The notes: generated by a model from the letters alone, not told the origin. DNA of 64,000 nucleotides from Streptomyces sp. SLBN-31 (GCF_006715395.1 NZ_VFNC01000002.1:434001-498000), one strand, 5' to 3'. Shown: positions 18,001 to 26,086, counted from the stretch's first letter. Made by a program: numbers and translations.

Positions 18001-19499
18001 TCCCGCAGGACTTCGAGGTCGTCCGCACCCCGCAGGCGGCCGTCGCCCTGAGCCACCGCCTGGGACTGCTCGCTCCCGCCACCGGGACGGGCGGCTGGCA
18101 CGCGGACCGGCCGCTGGCCGCGCTCGAACCGGCGCTGGAACGCTGGTGCGAGCACCGCCTGGGCGACGCCTCCGGATGGAGCTTCGGCTTCGGCGACCCG
18201 GCCACGCCCACCACCGTCGGTCTCGCCGACCTCGGACTCTGCGCCCTGGACGTGGTGCTGGACGCCGGGCCGGCCGAGAACGACCGGACGGGCTCCGGGA
18301 CGTACGGCATGCTGATGCGGCGGCTGTTGAGACGCGTACCGGCAGGTGCGAGCGTCACCGACTCCGGTGCGGCCCGATTCGCCGAACTCCGACTGCTGTG
18401 CCGCGGCCTGGCCGACGTCCTGCGCGCCGGCCGCCCGTTGCTCGTCACGGATCTGGACGCCGACGCGGGCGACGACTGGGGCACCGCCGACCTGGCCGAG
18501 CTGGCGGCGCGCGTCACCGCCTGGCACGGGACGGTCGTATCCGCGCTGGCCGGACTCCGCGAGGGGATCAAGTCGCTGCCGGGCACGGCGCAGCAGGTCG
18601 CCGAGGAGCTGGACACGCTCGCCGACTGCGGACTCCCTGACGCGGCGCCACCGGTAACCGTGTCCGCGGCCGACCAGGAGGCCTTGGGCGCCCACGCCTC
18701 CGCGGTTCTCGACCGCTTCGAAGCGACTCCGCTGCCCGACCTCCCCGGGCCGCCCCCCGGGGACCCGTCCGCCGTCCTCGAGTGGGTCACGGCGCTGCGT
18801 ACGGCGGTCTCCTCCGTGGTCGGCCGGTCCCTGCCCCTGCTGCCGACACTCCGGCTGACGGCGACCGCCGCCGGCGCGGCCCTGTCCGGGCCTCCGCAGG
18901 AAGCCGACGAGGACACGGTGGCCGACTGGCTGCTGGAGATGGAGCGGGTCCGGCCCAAGGCCCGGACCTTCGGTGACGCGCTGACGGCCGCCGAGGTGCT
19001 GGCCGGGACGACGGCGTGCGCGACCACGGTGGCCCAACTGCCTGCCGGGCAACGGTGGATCGCACGCGGCCCCGCTCCCCTGCCGTCCCGCACCCGTCCG
19101 GCCCCGCGCCACTGCGCGGTACTGCGCACCGACGGCCCCGCCGACCCCGGGCAGGTCGCCGGCCTGGTCGTGGACGCATGGACCGAGAGCGTGCCCGAGC
19201 CCGCCGCCGCGGCATCCGCGGACGGCCAGAACACGCAGGACGGCCACGAGGCGCGAGAGGAGATGGGCGGACTCGCCTTCCACTACGACCAGCCCGACGC
19301 CCGCGCTCCGCAGGCGCTGCTGTTGGCGCTGCCGCCCGACCGCGGGCGCGGCTGGCGCATGGAGGACATCCACGCCGTGGTCGAGGAGACCTTCGCACTC
19401 ACCCAGATCAGGGGCATGGACCTGAACGACTTCGCCGAACTGCGCGGTCTGCTGCCGGTGCAGTGGACGATGCCACCACACGGATCGGGGCTGCTATGA
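15054..19499 (+). CDS. Giant conserved protein of unknown function (1481 aa)
   Basis: Start GTG at 15054, overlapping the preceding stop; GTG 15060 is an alternative. The N-terminal part is helical (residues 1-80) and leads into LLLPLRLETVYRN and AYPDEIHVDSHEPALTPAER (about 90-130). Further landmarks are WLCDFEEAVRVGMGVKVPV, TLRVGRQPYGILPVTSLDLW (about 446-465), an acidic low-complexity linker (about 757-795), GWLSHAHAQAFDIDLRASRV, and HHLVAGNPMRSGSAADGISR followed by ENLPQDFEVVRTP near 960-990. Its family is recognisable from similar operons, but the function is unknown to me. No signal peptide. The size, the coupling to its neighbours and the lack of catalytic motifs suggest a structural or scaffold subunit; this is inference. 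Confidence 0.85.
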   Translation: MTVNPDLAKAHRAVSDARLARDLSRAGLAMYDKRIQSGETGLDAEHLAQGQQAATDETSYQAAREAYTELAQEEPQLWPHESASDPLLLLPLRLETVYRNAGEAALELWIRAYPDEIHVDSHEPALTPAERVAAEAYWREVWAAGPNQQRRKAAWSRLVTTVGPGRAAWAVHALRPGLQQPPATETPAGGNPPSPEPWSVQPPQRDGTWTRPSRSSVLPDRLVFSGYEIVGDGQIGLVWRQEGAPIPEVLDVGPGPDSPVPPAWLCDFEEAVRVGMGVKVPVEDGMRTDFPLVTVAGVRSGTSEQTSALFGSLLDAHRCTDGLSVLPNGTPTNNTEATRSAWRTRIPPPSPEQADTQRAAFVPGSAQAAARVARALGPTAGRVLAQTTDGLCDDDQDLLLQLHAAIGAMAASSTNWMNYDGDGQVDLVFLVSHFAQYVRARGPLPTLRVGRQPYGILPVTSLDLWHGTEVDLRILDHIQGFRTFAESQGWRCPRVGGGGDSDQVINDILHRLPASRRLRFVQQEPVTAPFQPAPVNPIGGIPYRSGFAWQQPPDPEALPLPLEFTVAGETTPELQEVLKSRPLRTLCDLWQEEARLISLHEEIPPELGEQMRKLAPALDNVGTGRIGLWYHLAMMVLWLYRFRLLERFDSDGAVDPLVALTDGKVTAEAGTVPQFYDWAAMAFRQLAATEDMAGTDLPRLERLLCEVLDTQAHRLDAWMTSVATARLTRLRADRPDGTHLGAYGWVTDLQPRDSEQQPVPTDPEDATEDGAGAPSEDNGQPQDGQEPHDDGYLVAPSMHHATTAAVLRSGWLSHAHAQAFDIDLRASRVRRALALVDGVRSGQSLGALLGYRLERGLHDAQLDQLIALFRAAYPSAHVVDPEAPHSQEALTAMAARDVVDGQALLADWTAHGGQLQDLESLTSQLNDVSLPLLDRASPLVADLEDAVDAVGDLLLAESVHHLVAGNPMRSGSAADGISRGENLPQDFEVVRTPQAAVALSHRLGLLAPATGTGGWHADRPLAALEPALERWCEHRLGDASGWSFGFGDPATPTTVGLADLGLCALDVVLDAGPAENDRTGSGTYGMLMRRLLRRVPAGASVTDSGAARFAELRLLCRGLADVLRAGRPLLVTDLDADAGDDWGTADLAELAARVTAWHGTVVSALAGLREGIKSLPGTAQQVAEELDTLADCGLPDAAPPVTVSAADQEALGAHASAVLDRFEATPLPDLPGPPPGDPSAVLEWVTALRTAVSSVVGRSLPLLPTLRLTATAAGAALSGPPQEADEDTVADWLLEMERVRPKARTFGDALTAAEVLAGTTACATTVAQLPAGQRWIARGPAPLPSRTRPAPRHCAVLRTDGPADPGQVAGLVVDAWTESVPEPAAAASADGQNTQDGHEAREEMGGLAFHYDQPDARAPQALLLALPPDRGRGWRMEDIHAVVEETFALTQIRGMDLNDFAELRGLLPVQWTMPPHGSGLL

Positions 19500-21190
19500 C
19501 CATGTTCCGCTACGAGCCCCTGCCACGCGACACCGGCATGGAGGAGGCTCTCGCCGCCCGCACCGCCGATGCCGCGTGGTTCCTGGCCAGGCAGTACGCG
19601 CTCGGGGAGTTCCGGGGGGACGACGCGGCCTCGCCGGTCTCGGTCTCGCTCGCCCGGGAGACCCACCGGCTGGACGGCTGGCGAAGCACCGTGGGGGACG
19701 AGGGTGGCGAGTGGCTGCCGTACGACCCGGCGACGATGGTGCTGGAGGAACTGGTCGAGAGCGAGCCCGTGACCGGCCCCGACGCCCGGCTGACGCTGTC
19801 CGGAGCCCTGCGCTGGCAACGCGCTCTGGCCGCCGCCGGACTGATCGCCCTGCTGCCGGCCTTCGCCAGGGTCTGCCCGTTCGCGGCCGACGGCCCGTTG
19901 GCGCCGACCGGTCTGTCCGCCGCCGTACGCGGACGGCTCCCCGACCCGGTCGCACTCGCCCCGTGGCTGGCCCGCCTCGCGGAACGCGACGAGACGGCCG
20001 CCAAGGAGTTCGACGCCCCAGACACCGCTCTGGACGCTTTGGCCACCGCCGCGGCGGCCTGGCTGTCCTGGTGGCACGCCCACGTGCCGACGGACACGCC
20101 CGTCGGGCCCCCGAAACCGCCGCCGTCGTGGAACACCCGCCGCATGGAGTACGCGTTCGAGGTCCGCGCCTCCAGCCTCCCGGGTCTGGAGCTGCGCGCC
20201 GAGGAATACCGCGGCGGCCACCTCGACTGGTGGGCCCTCGACGGCCCGGTCCAGCCGCTGCCGGTCTCGGAGGCCGCGGTGACCCGCGACCGGCGCAAGA
20301 TCGTCCCCACGCCTGCGGTGTACGGCGGGATGCCCGTCTCCCGCTTCTGGGAGATGGAGGACGCCCGCATCGACTTCGGCTCGGTCGACGCCTCTCCCGC
20401 CGATCTGGGCCGGCTCATGCTCATCGCCTTCGCGACGGTCTACAACAGCGACTGGTTCTGCGTCCCGCTGCCCCTGCCCGTCGGTTCCCTCAGCAGGATC
20501 GTCGACTGCACCGTCACCGACGTCTTCGGCGGCCGGACCACCCTGCGGCACGCCACGGCCGACGACTCCATCGTCTGGAACCTGTACGGCCTGGGCGGCC
20601 CCGGCACGAGCGGAACCGGCGGCATCCCGCCCGCCTCCGGCATGACGCAGCCGCCCTCACCCTGGTTCTACCGGCCTGCCGCACTGCCCGCGGGGCTGGA
20701 GAGTCCCCCGGTCGAATCGGTACTGCTGCTCCGCGACGAACAGGCCGATCTGGCCTGGGCCGTGGAGGAGTCCGTCGCCGACCACGCCGACGAACGCGTC
20801 GACCGCTACGACCGCTGGGTGGCCACCGCGCCGCCCCCGGCACCGCCCTCGCCGGACGGCAGTCCGCGCTACCGCGTGGTCACCGAGGTGCCCTCCCACT
20901 GGTATCCGCTGGTGCCACAGGTCCTCGCCGACCACGAGTCCGTCCGGCTCCGTCTGGTCGGCCTGGCCCGTGGTGACGGCACCCCGCGGCCCACGCTGGG
21001 GCAGCTGCTCGGCGAGACCGACTGGCTCTACGAGGAGGAAGTGCCCCGCTCCGGAGTCCGGGTCGAGCGCGCCCGCCAGTACACGCGGTGGCAGGACGGC
21101 AGGGCACACGCCTGGACCACGCGCAGCAGGGGCAGCGGCACGGGCGGCGGGTCGAGCGGCCTGCGTTTCGACGTACTGGAAGGAGGCTGA
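19496..21190 (+). CDS. Conserved protein of unknown function (564 aa)
   Basis: ATG at 19496 overlaps the stop of the 1481-aa gene. Family landmarks are LARETHRLDGWRSTVGDE (near 50), MEYAFEVRAS, YRGGHLDWWALD, YGGMPVSRFWEMEDARIDFG (about 279-298), ATVYNSDWFCVPLPLPVGSL (about 317-336), and a tail ending in RQYTRWQDGRAHAWTTRSR. The protein is mixed alpha/beta, Trp-rich and without signal or membrane segments. It is the last of the translationally coupled block of four large genes (DUF6603, 936, 1481, 564 aa). I know no function. Constant co-occurrence with the two preceding proteins would imply a complex. Confidence 0.83.
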   Translation: MTMFRYEPLPRDTGMEEALAARTADAAWFLARQYALGEFRGDDAASPVSVSLARETHRLDGWRSTVGDEGGEWLPYDPATMVLEELVESEPVTGPDARLTLSGALRWQRALAAAGLIALLPAFARVCPFAADGPLAPTGLSAAVRGRLPDPVALAPWLARLAERDETAAKEFDAPDTALDALATAAAAWLSWWHAHVPTDTPVGPPKPPPSWNTRRMEYAFEVRASSLPGLELRAEEYRGGHLDWWALDGPVQPLPVSEAAVTRDRRKIVPTPAVYGGMPVSRFWEMEDARIDFGSVDASPADLGRLMLIAFATVYNSDWFCVPLPLPVGSLSRIVDCTVTDVFGGRTTLRHATADDSIVWNLYGLGGPGTSGTGGIPPASGMTQPPSPWFYRPAALPAGLESPPVESVLLLRDEQADLAWAVEESVADHADERVDRYDRWVATAPPPAPPSPDGSPRYRVVTEVPSHWYPLVPQVLADHESVRLRLVGLARGDGTPRPTLGQLLGETDWLYEEEVPRSGVRVERARQYTRWQDGRAHAWTTRSRGSGTGGGSSGLRFDVLEGG

Positions 21191-21230
21191 GCGGGCGACG
21201 CCGTATCCGACTTGGCTTCAGGAGGACACC

Positions 21231-21983
21231 ATGGGCTGGACCGACGTATCCGATGTGGAACCGGGCGACGTCATCAGCATCCTCGGCATCGACCACGTCT
21301 TTTTCGAGGAAGTGATGCGCACGGGAGGGACCGCGTCGTGGAACGACCAGAATCCGGGGAACATCATCACCTCCGGCGAGGCGGAGCGATACGGCGCCTA
21401 CGCCGGAAAGCACAATGACATCTTCGCCATCTTCCCGGACGAGGCCACGGGCTTCGAGGCCGTCCGCCAGTACCTCGAACACCGCGGCGGCAAGACGGTG
21501 CTCGACGTGATGCGGGCGTACGCTCCGGCCGGGCACGGCGCGAACGACCCCGAGGCGTACGCGCAACGCATCGCCGAGGCGTTGCGGGTCGGCACCGACA
21601 CCACACTGGCCGAACTCGGCGACGAGCAGATGACCGCCTTCGCCCAGGAGATCCAGCGGGTGGAGGGATGGCGGAGCGGCGAGGAGCACGGTCCGGCCGA
21701 TCTGCCCGACGACCTGGCGCAGTGGCTGACCGATCACCCGAGCCGCGAGGAACGCCTGGAGGCCGACCAGCCCTTCGCCAGGACGGGAACCGTCGCGGAG
21801 GGCGTGAAGAACATCCAACGGCGGCTGAACGAACTCGGCTGGAGTCCGCCGCTGTCCGTCGATGGCAAGTTCGGCCCCCGCACCGAGGCGGCGGCGAGGT
21901 GGTTCCAGACGAACAACGGCCTCACGTCCGACGGCATCGTGGGCAACCGGACATGGCAACGCCTCGTGGACGCACAGGGCTGA
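21231..21983 (+). CDS. Muramidase-like protein with C-terminal PG-binding domain
   Basis: 250 aa. ATG at 21231 with GGAGG 5 nt upstream fixes the start. The N-terminal domain (about 20-150) has NQNPGNI-type sequence (WNDQNPGNIITSGEAERYGA), IFPDEATGFEAVRQYLEH and YAPAGHGANDPEAYAQRI, the pattern of phage structural muramidases or lytic transglycosylase-like proteins. Glu near EEVMRTGG could be catalytic. Residues about 185-248 form a peptidoglycan-binding-1 domain (VKNIQRRLNELGWS, GKFGPRTEAAARWFQ, DGIVGNRTWQRL). No signal peptide. The gap from the previous gene is 40 nt, so it probably ends the operon and adds a glycan-strand cutter to the two peptide cutters upstream. Confidence 0.78.
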   Translation: MGWTDVSDVEPGDVISILGIDHVFFEEVMRTGGTASWNDQNPGNIITSGEAERYGAYAGKHNDIFAIFPDEATGFEAVRQYLEHRGGKTVLDVMRAYAPAGHGANDPEAYAQRIAEALRVGTDTTLAELGDEQMTAFAQEIQRVEGWRSGEEHGPADLPDDLAQWLTDHPSREERLEADQPFARTGTVAEGVKNIQRRLNELGWSPPLSVDGKFGPRTEAAARWFQTNNGLTSDGIVGNRTWQRLVDAQG

Positions 21984-22016
21984 TCGCCGACTCGCGCGCT
22001 ACGCAGCTCCCGGGGG

Positions 22017-23561
22017 TCAGCGGCCGCCGCCCTCGCCGACCCCGCTGGTGGCGAGCCGCTGGCCCGCCTCCCGGGCGCTGATCTCCCTCTTCAGGATCTT
22101 GCCGCTCGGCCCCATGGGCAGCGCGTCCATCAGGCGCACCACACGGGGGTACTTGTAGGCCGCGACCCGGTCCTTGACGTACTGGCGCAACTCATCGGCC
22201 GTGGCCCGGGCGTTCGGGCGCAGGACCACGGCGGCCGCGACCTCCTCGCCGAGCTGCTGGTGCGGTACGCCCACCACGGCGGCGAGGGCGACGGCCGGGT
22301 GCTCGTGCAGCACCTCCTCGATCTCGCGCGGGTAGACGTTGTAGCCACCGCGGATGATCATGTCCTTCTTGCGGTCGACGATGTAGAAGTAGCCGTCCTC
22401 GTCCCGCCGGGCCAGGTCACCGGTGCGCAGCCAGCCGTCGGGGATGGCGGCCGCGGTCTCCTCGGGACGGTTCCAGTAGCCCTTCATCACGTTCGGGCCG
22501 CGCACGGCCAGCTCACCGATCTCCCCCGCGCCCGCGTCCCGGCCCTTGTCGTCCAGCAGCCGGACCTCGACATCCTGGATGGGGGTGCCGATGGAGCCGG
22601 CCTTGCGGGGCCGGTCGAGGTGGTTGAACGTCACCACCGGACTGGTCTCGGACATGCCGAAGCCCTCCAGCACCGCGCAGCCGAAGCGCTTCTCGAAGCC
22701 GTGCAGCACCTCGACCGGCAGGGACGCGCCGCCGGAGACGCACATCCGCAGGCTGGTCACGTCCGTGTCGGTCGGATGCTGCAGCAGGGCCGCGTACATC
22801 GTCGGCACGCCCCCGAAGACGGTCGCCCGGTCGCCCGCGATGGCATCCAGCACGGTCTGCGGGTCGAAGCGCGGGACGAGGGTGAGCGAGGCACCGCTGC
22901 GCACGGCCACGCTCATCGTGCAGATCTGGCCGAAGATGTGGAACAGCGGCAGACAGCCCACCACCACGTCGTCCGGCGTCATCCGCGTGACGTGCACCTT
23001 CATGACCTCAGTGTTGTGCCGCAGCCCGCCGTGGGTGAGCGCGGCGCCCTTGGGCTTGCCGGTGGTGCCGGAGGTGTACAGCAGGACGGCCACGTCGTCG
23101 TCGGCGGTGCGGGCCACCTCGGTGGACGGCGCGTGCTCGGCCAGCAGCGCGGCGAAGGACGCGGGCTCCACCGCCACACGTCGCACCCCGGCCGCGGCGG
23201 CCCCCTGGGTGCCCTCGCCGGGCGCCTGGTGCCACTCGAACAACAGCACAGCGCCGGAATCGGTGAGGTGGTAGGCGGTCTCCCGCTCCTTCAGCAGCGG
23301 ATTCAGCGGTACGACGATCGCCCCGGCGCGCAGGGCGCCGTAATACAGGACGACGAACTCGGGGACGTTCGGCAGCATCAGGGCGATCCGGTCGCCGGGG
23401 CGCACGCCCTCGGCCCGCAGCAGCGCGGCCGCGCGGGCGCTACCGGCGTCCAGCTCCGCGTAGGAGGTGGTGTGGTCCCCCAGCCGCAGCGCCGGACGGT
23501 CGGGCCGCGCAGCCGCGGTCTCCACCAGGAACTCCGACAAATTGGCCACGCCCGCCTCCAT
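22017..23561 (-). CDS. Long-chain fatty-acid-CoA ligase (AMP-binding)
   Basis: About 514 aa from ATG 23561; an ATG at 23600 is an alternative that adds 13 residues of unconvincing sequence. It is an ANL-superfamily adenylating enzyme: P-loop VLLYTSGTTGKPKGAALTHG (about 154-173), FGMSETSPVV (A5), GWLRTGDLARRDEDGYFYIV (A7-A8 with the ATP-ribose Asp), and RGGYNVYPREIEEVL ahead of the A10 Lys in PSGKILKREI. It would convert a carboxylic acid, ATP and CoA to acyl-CoA, AMP and PPi in the cytosol, feeding beta-oxidation or lipid synthesis. The chain-length range cannot be read from sequence. It is divergent from a PucR-type regulator, a likely controller. Confidence 0.88.
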   Translation of the reverse strand: MEAGVANLSEFLVETAAARPDRPALRLGDHTTSYAELDAGSARAAALLRAEGVRPGDRIALMLPNVPEFVVLYYGALRAGAIVVPLNPLLKERETAYHLTDSGAVLLFEWHQAPGEGTQGAAAAGVRRVAVEPASFAALLAEHAPSTEVARTADDDVAVLLYTSGTTGKPKGAALTHGGLRHNTEVMKVHVTRMTPDDVVVGCLPLFHIFGQICTMSVAVRSGASLTLVPRFDPQTVLDAIAGDRATVFGGVPTMYAALLQHPTDTDVTSLRMCVSGGASLPVEVLHGFEKRFGCAVLEGFGMSETSPVVTFNHLDRPRKAGSIGTPIQDVEVRLLDDKGRDAGAGEIGELAVRGPNVMKGYWNRPEETAAAIPDGWLRTGDLARRDEDGYFYIVDRKKDMIIRGGYNVYPREIEEVLHEHPAVALAAVVGVPHQQLGEEVAAAVVLRPNARATADELRQYVKDRVAAYKYPRVVRLMDALPMGPSGKILKREISAREAGQRLATSGVGEGGGR

Positions 23562-23697
23562 GAACTCACCGTCGAGATCCGTCGTACACGCGAACGCCAT
23601 GGTGCTCAGAGCGCACGTCGCCAGCTATGGACGCGGTGACACCATTGCCCGCCTCCATCTGTTCCCGGGAACAAAAAGGGGGCGTTAAGCTGCGGTG

Positions 23698-24888
23698 ATG
23701 GAACTCTCGGAGGTGATCGCGGCGATCCAGGACCAGCTTCCCGGGCTGGGTGAGCGGGTTGCGGACCGCATTCGGTCGAACGTCCCCGCCTACCGGAACG
23801 AGTCGCTCATCCCGTTCGACTCGCTGTGCCGGTCCTGCACCGACAACGCCGATCTGGTGCTCAGCCAGCTGCGCCGTACGGGCGCGCCCGATGCCGAGCC
23901 CGCCCGGGAGACCGGCCGGATCCGTGCGGAACAGGGCATGCCGCTGGCGGACGTCCTGCACGCGTACCGGATCGGCTTCGAGTTCCTGTGGTCGGAGATC
24001 CTTTCCGAGGCGCGCGCCCACTCCGCGGTTCCCGACGCCCAGCTCGTGGACCGCTCGGCGCAGATCTGGCAGCTGTTCGGCCTCTACGCCCAGGCGGTGG
24101 CGGCCTCGCACCGGGAGACCACCGCCGAACTGGCCGTGCAGCGCGGCGCCCGCCGCTCGGCACTGGTGGAGGCGCTGTTCAGCGGCGTGATCGGCGACCG
24201 CATCACGCTGTGGGACGCGGCCCGTGAACTGGGCCTGCCGGAGCGAGGACCCTACGCGGTCGTCGCGGCGGCGGCCGAGTCCCCCGGCGAGGAGCCCCTG
24301 CCGGGTGTGGAGACCTCGCTGCGTCAGGCCCACCTGCCCTCGGCCTGGCGGCTGCTGCCCGACCAGCAGATCGGTGTCATCGCCCTCGGCACACCGGACG
24401 CGGAGCCGACCGGCCTGCGCATCCTGCGCCGCGCCGGCGCCCGGGTGGGGGTCAGCCCCGGCTTCTCCTCGCTGCGCGAGACACCGCAGGCCCTGCGCTT
24501 CGCCCGGCTGGCTCTCGCCGGCCTGCCGGGCGACGGACCCGGGGTGGCCCGCTTCGACGACAACCCCCTCGCCATGCTGGTCGCCGCGGCTCCCGCCGAG
24601 GCGGCTCACCTGATGAGCAGGGTCCTGAAACCCGTACTGGACCTCCCCGGCCTCGAACGCACGCGTCTGCTGGAGACACTGGAAAGCTGGTTCGCGGCCG
24701 GCGGATCGGCCGCGACCGCGGCACAGCGGCTCTACGTCCACCCCAACACCGTCCGCTACCGCCTGCGCCGCGTCGAGGAACTCACCGGCCGTTCGCTTTC
24801 CGACCCCCACACGGTGGCGGACCTCGGCGCGGCACTGCTGGCGGCAGGGCTCGGTAGGGATGCCGGCCGCACGATGCCGGCGGGATGA
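23698..24888 (+). CDS. PucR/CdaR-type helix-turn-helix regulator
   Basis: About 396 aa. ATG 23698 is directly preceded by GTG 23695, so the first codon is ambiguous. The N-terminal half (about 1-160) is an all-helical sensory region with RIRAEQGMPLADVLHAYRIG, seen in actinomycete PucR-like proteins. The middle is a GGDEF-like non-enzymatic domain. The C-terminus (about 325-385) is the PucR HTH: LLETLESWFAAGGSAATAA, then QRLYVHPNTVRYRLRRVEEL. It would bind DNA in the 130-base divergent gap shared with the acyl-CoA ligase. The ligand is unknown. Confidence 0.83.
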   Translation: MELSEVIAAIQDQLPGLGERVADRIRSNVPAYRNESLIPFDSLCRSCTDNADLVLSQLRRTGAPDAEPARETGRIRAEQGMPLADVLHAYRIGFEFLWSEILSEARAHSAVPDAQLVDRSAQIWQLFGLYAQAVAASHRETTAELAVQRGARRSALVEALFSGVIGDRITLWDAARELGLPERGPYAVVAAAAESPGEEPLPGVETSLRQAHLPSAWRLLPDQQIGVIALGTPDAEPTGLRILRRAGARVGVSPGFSSLRETPQALRFARLALAGLPGDGPGVARFDDNPLAMLVAAAPAEAAHLMSRVLKPVLDLPGLERTRLLETLESWFAAGGSAATAAQRLYVHPNTVRYRLRRVEELTGRSLSDPHTVADLGAALLAAGLGRDAGRTMPAG

Positions 24889-24919
24889 GGCAGGGGCGAT
24901 CGCCGGCGGGGGACATGGA

Positions 24920-24966
24920 CCAGGGCCCTGTCCGGTGGGTGGGGAGGAGCGCCGGAAGGGCCCTGG
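24920..24966. terminator. Possible bidirectional hairpin between convergent genes
   Basis: CCAGGGCCCT at 24920-24929 is complementary to AGGGCCCTGG at 24957-24966, with a 27-base loop, between the convergent PucR-type and monooxygenase-fold genes. The long loop makes this only a fair candidate. Confidence 0.35.
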
Positions 24967-24990
24967 CGAATGCGGTCGAGGCGGGACGCG

Positions 24991-25284
24991 TCAGTCCAGC
25001 CGGTTGAGGAACGTCAGCACGGAGGCGTCCTCCTCGATCAGCGGGGCGAGGGCGGCGTTGAACGGGGCGCCGTAGGGAGCCTTCAGATGCGCCTGGAAGG
25101 CGTCCTCGTCCCGGTACACCTCGAAGATCCAGAAGGCGCGCGGGTCACCGGCTCGGGTGTAGCTGTCGAAGGCGAGGTTGCCCTCCTCCTCGCGCACTTT
25201 CGCGGCGTAGTCCCGCAGCAGGAGGGCGACGTCGGCCTCCGCCCCCTCGCGGGCGGTGAACTCGGCGTACAGGGTCTTCTTCAC
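24991..25284 (-). CDS. ABM/YgiN-type monooxygenase-fold protein
   Basis: The 97-aa product fits the antibiotic-biosynthesis-monooxygenase ferredoxin-like fold: first strand KTLYAEFTAREG, then helix VALLLRDYAAKVREEEGNLA, strand SYTRAGDPRAFWIFEVY, and helix RDEDAFQAHLKAPYG. Members act as small cofactor-free oxygenases on quinones or polyphenols, or as binding proteins. The start lies 19 nt after the ATPase stop, so it is the last gene of the sugar-importer operon. That location is unusual and hints at a sugar-related (for example mutarotase-like) or stress role, which I cannot settle. Confidence 0.8.
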   Translation of the reverse strand: MKKTLYAEFTAREGAEADVALLLRDYAAKVREEEGNLAFDSYTRAGDPRAFWIFEVYRDEDAFQAHLKAPYGAPFNAALAPLIEEDASVLTFLNRLD

Positions 25285-25303
25285 GAGGTCGTGCTCCTCT
25301 GCC

Positions 25304-26086
25304 TCAGCCGGCTTCCGGAACGAGCTTCTTCGCGCCGGTCATGATGGCCACCGCGTCTTCCATGGAGTGCGACTGCGGAGTGATGACCCCGGCGCAGCCG
25401 CCGAGGCGCTGGATGTGGATGCGGTCGGCGACGTCGAAGACGTTGGGCATGTTGTGGCTGATCAGGATGACGCCGAGGCCCTGGTCGCGCAGGTCGCGGA
25501 CGAGCTTGAGCACCTGGCCCGTCTCGCGCACGCCCAGGGCGGCGGTGGGTTCGTCGAGGATGACGACCCGGCCGCCGAAAGCGCCCGCGCGGGCGACCGC
25601 GACGGACTGGCGCTGCCCTCCGGACAGGGTCTCGACGGCCTGGTTGATGTTCTGCAGGGTGCTGATGCCCAGCCGTTTGATGTGGTCGGCCGCCTGCTTC
25701 TTCATCTCGCCGGTGTCGAGCATGCGGAACACCGAGCCGAGCACGCCCTTGCGGCGGATCTCGCGGGCCAGGAACAGGTTGCTCGCGATGTCCAGGGCCG
25801 GGGCGACCGCCAGGGTCTGGTACACGGTCTCGATGCCGGCCTCGCGGGCGTCCTGGGGCCGCTTGAACGCGACCTCCTTGCCGTCGACGAGGATGCTGCC
25901 CCGGTCCGGGACCAGGGCTCCGGACAGACACTTGATCAGGGTCGACTTGCCGGCGCCGTTGTCGCCGATGACGGCGAGGACCTCGCCGGGATAAAGGGTG
26001 AGGTCGACATCGTTGAGGCCGACGACCCTGCCGAAGACCTTGACCAGGCCCTTGGCCTCGAGCACGGGGGCGGTGGTGGTCGTCAC
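25304..26086 (-). CDS. Sugar ABC transporter ATPase, single-domain FrcA-like
   Basis: 260 aa from the GTG at 26086, which overlaps the permease stop (GTGA). Walker A is GDNGAGKSTLIK (about 38-49), Q-loop YQTL, signature LSGGQRQSVAVARA (about 142-155), Walker B VVILDEPTAALG, switch His in LISHN. Ribose-class (CUT2) ATPases usually carry two ABC domains in about 500 aa. This one has a single domain, as in the FrcA protein of the Sinorhizobium Frc fructose/mannose/ribose importer. It powers uptake with the permease and binding protein encoded upstream. Confidence 0.9.
   Translation of the reverse strand: MTTTTAPVLEAKGLVKVFGRVVGLNDVDLTLYPGEVLAVIGDNGAGKSTLIKCLSGALVPDRGSILVDGKEVAFKRPQDAREAGIETVYQTLAVAPALDIASNLFLAREIRRKGVLGSVFRMLDTGEMKKQAADHIKRLGISTLQNINQAVETLSGGQRQSVAVARAGAFGGRVVILDEPTAALGVRETGQVLKLVRDLRDQGLGVILISHNMPNVFDVADRIHIQRLGGCAGVITPQSHSMEDAVAIMTGAKKLVPEAG

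Noticed and set aside
6638..21983. Contractile injection system, type VI secretion or prophage tail operon
   Set aside because: No sheath, tube, baseplate, spike, AAA ATPase or capsid genes are recognisable; only lysin-like enzymes are shared.
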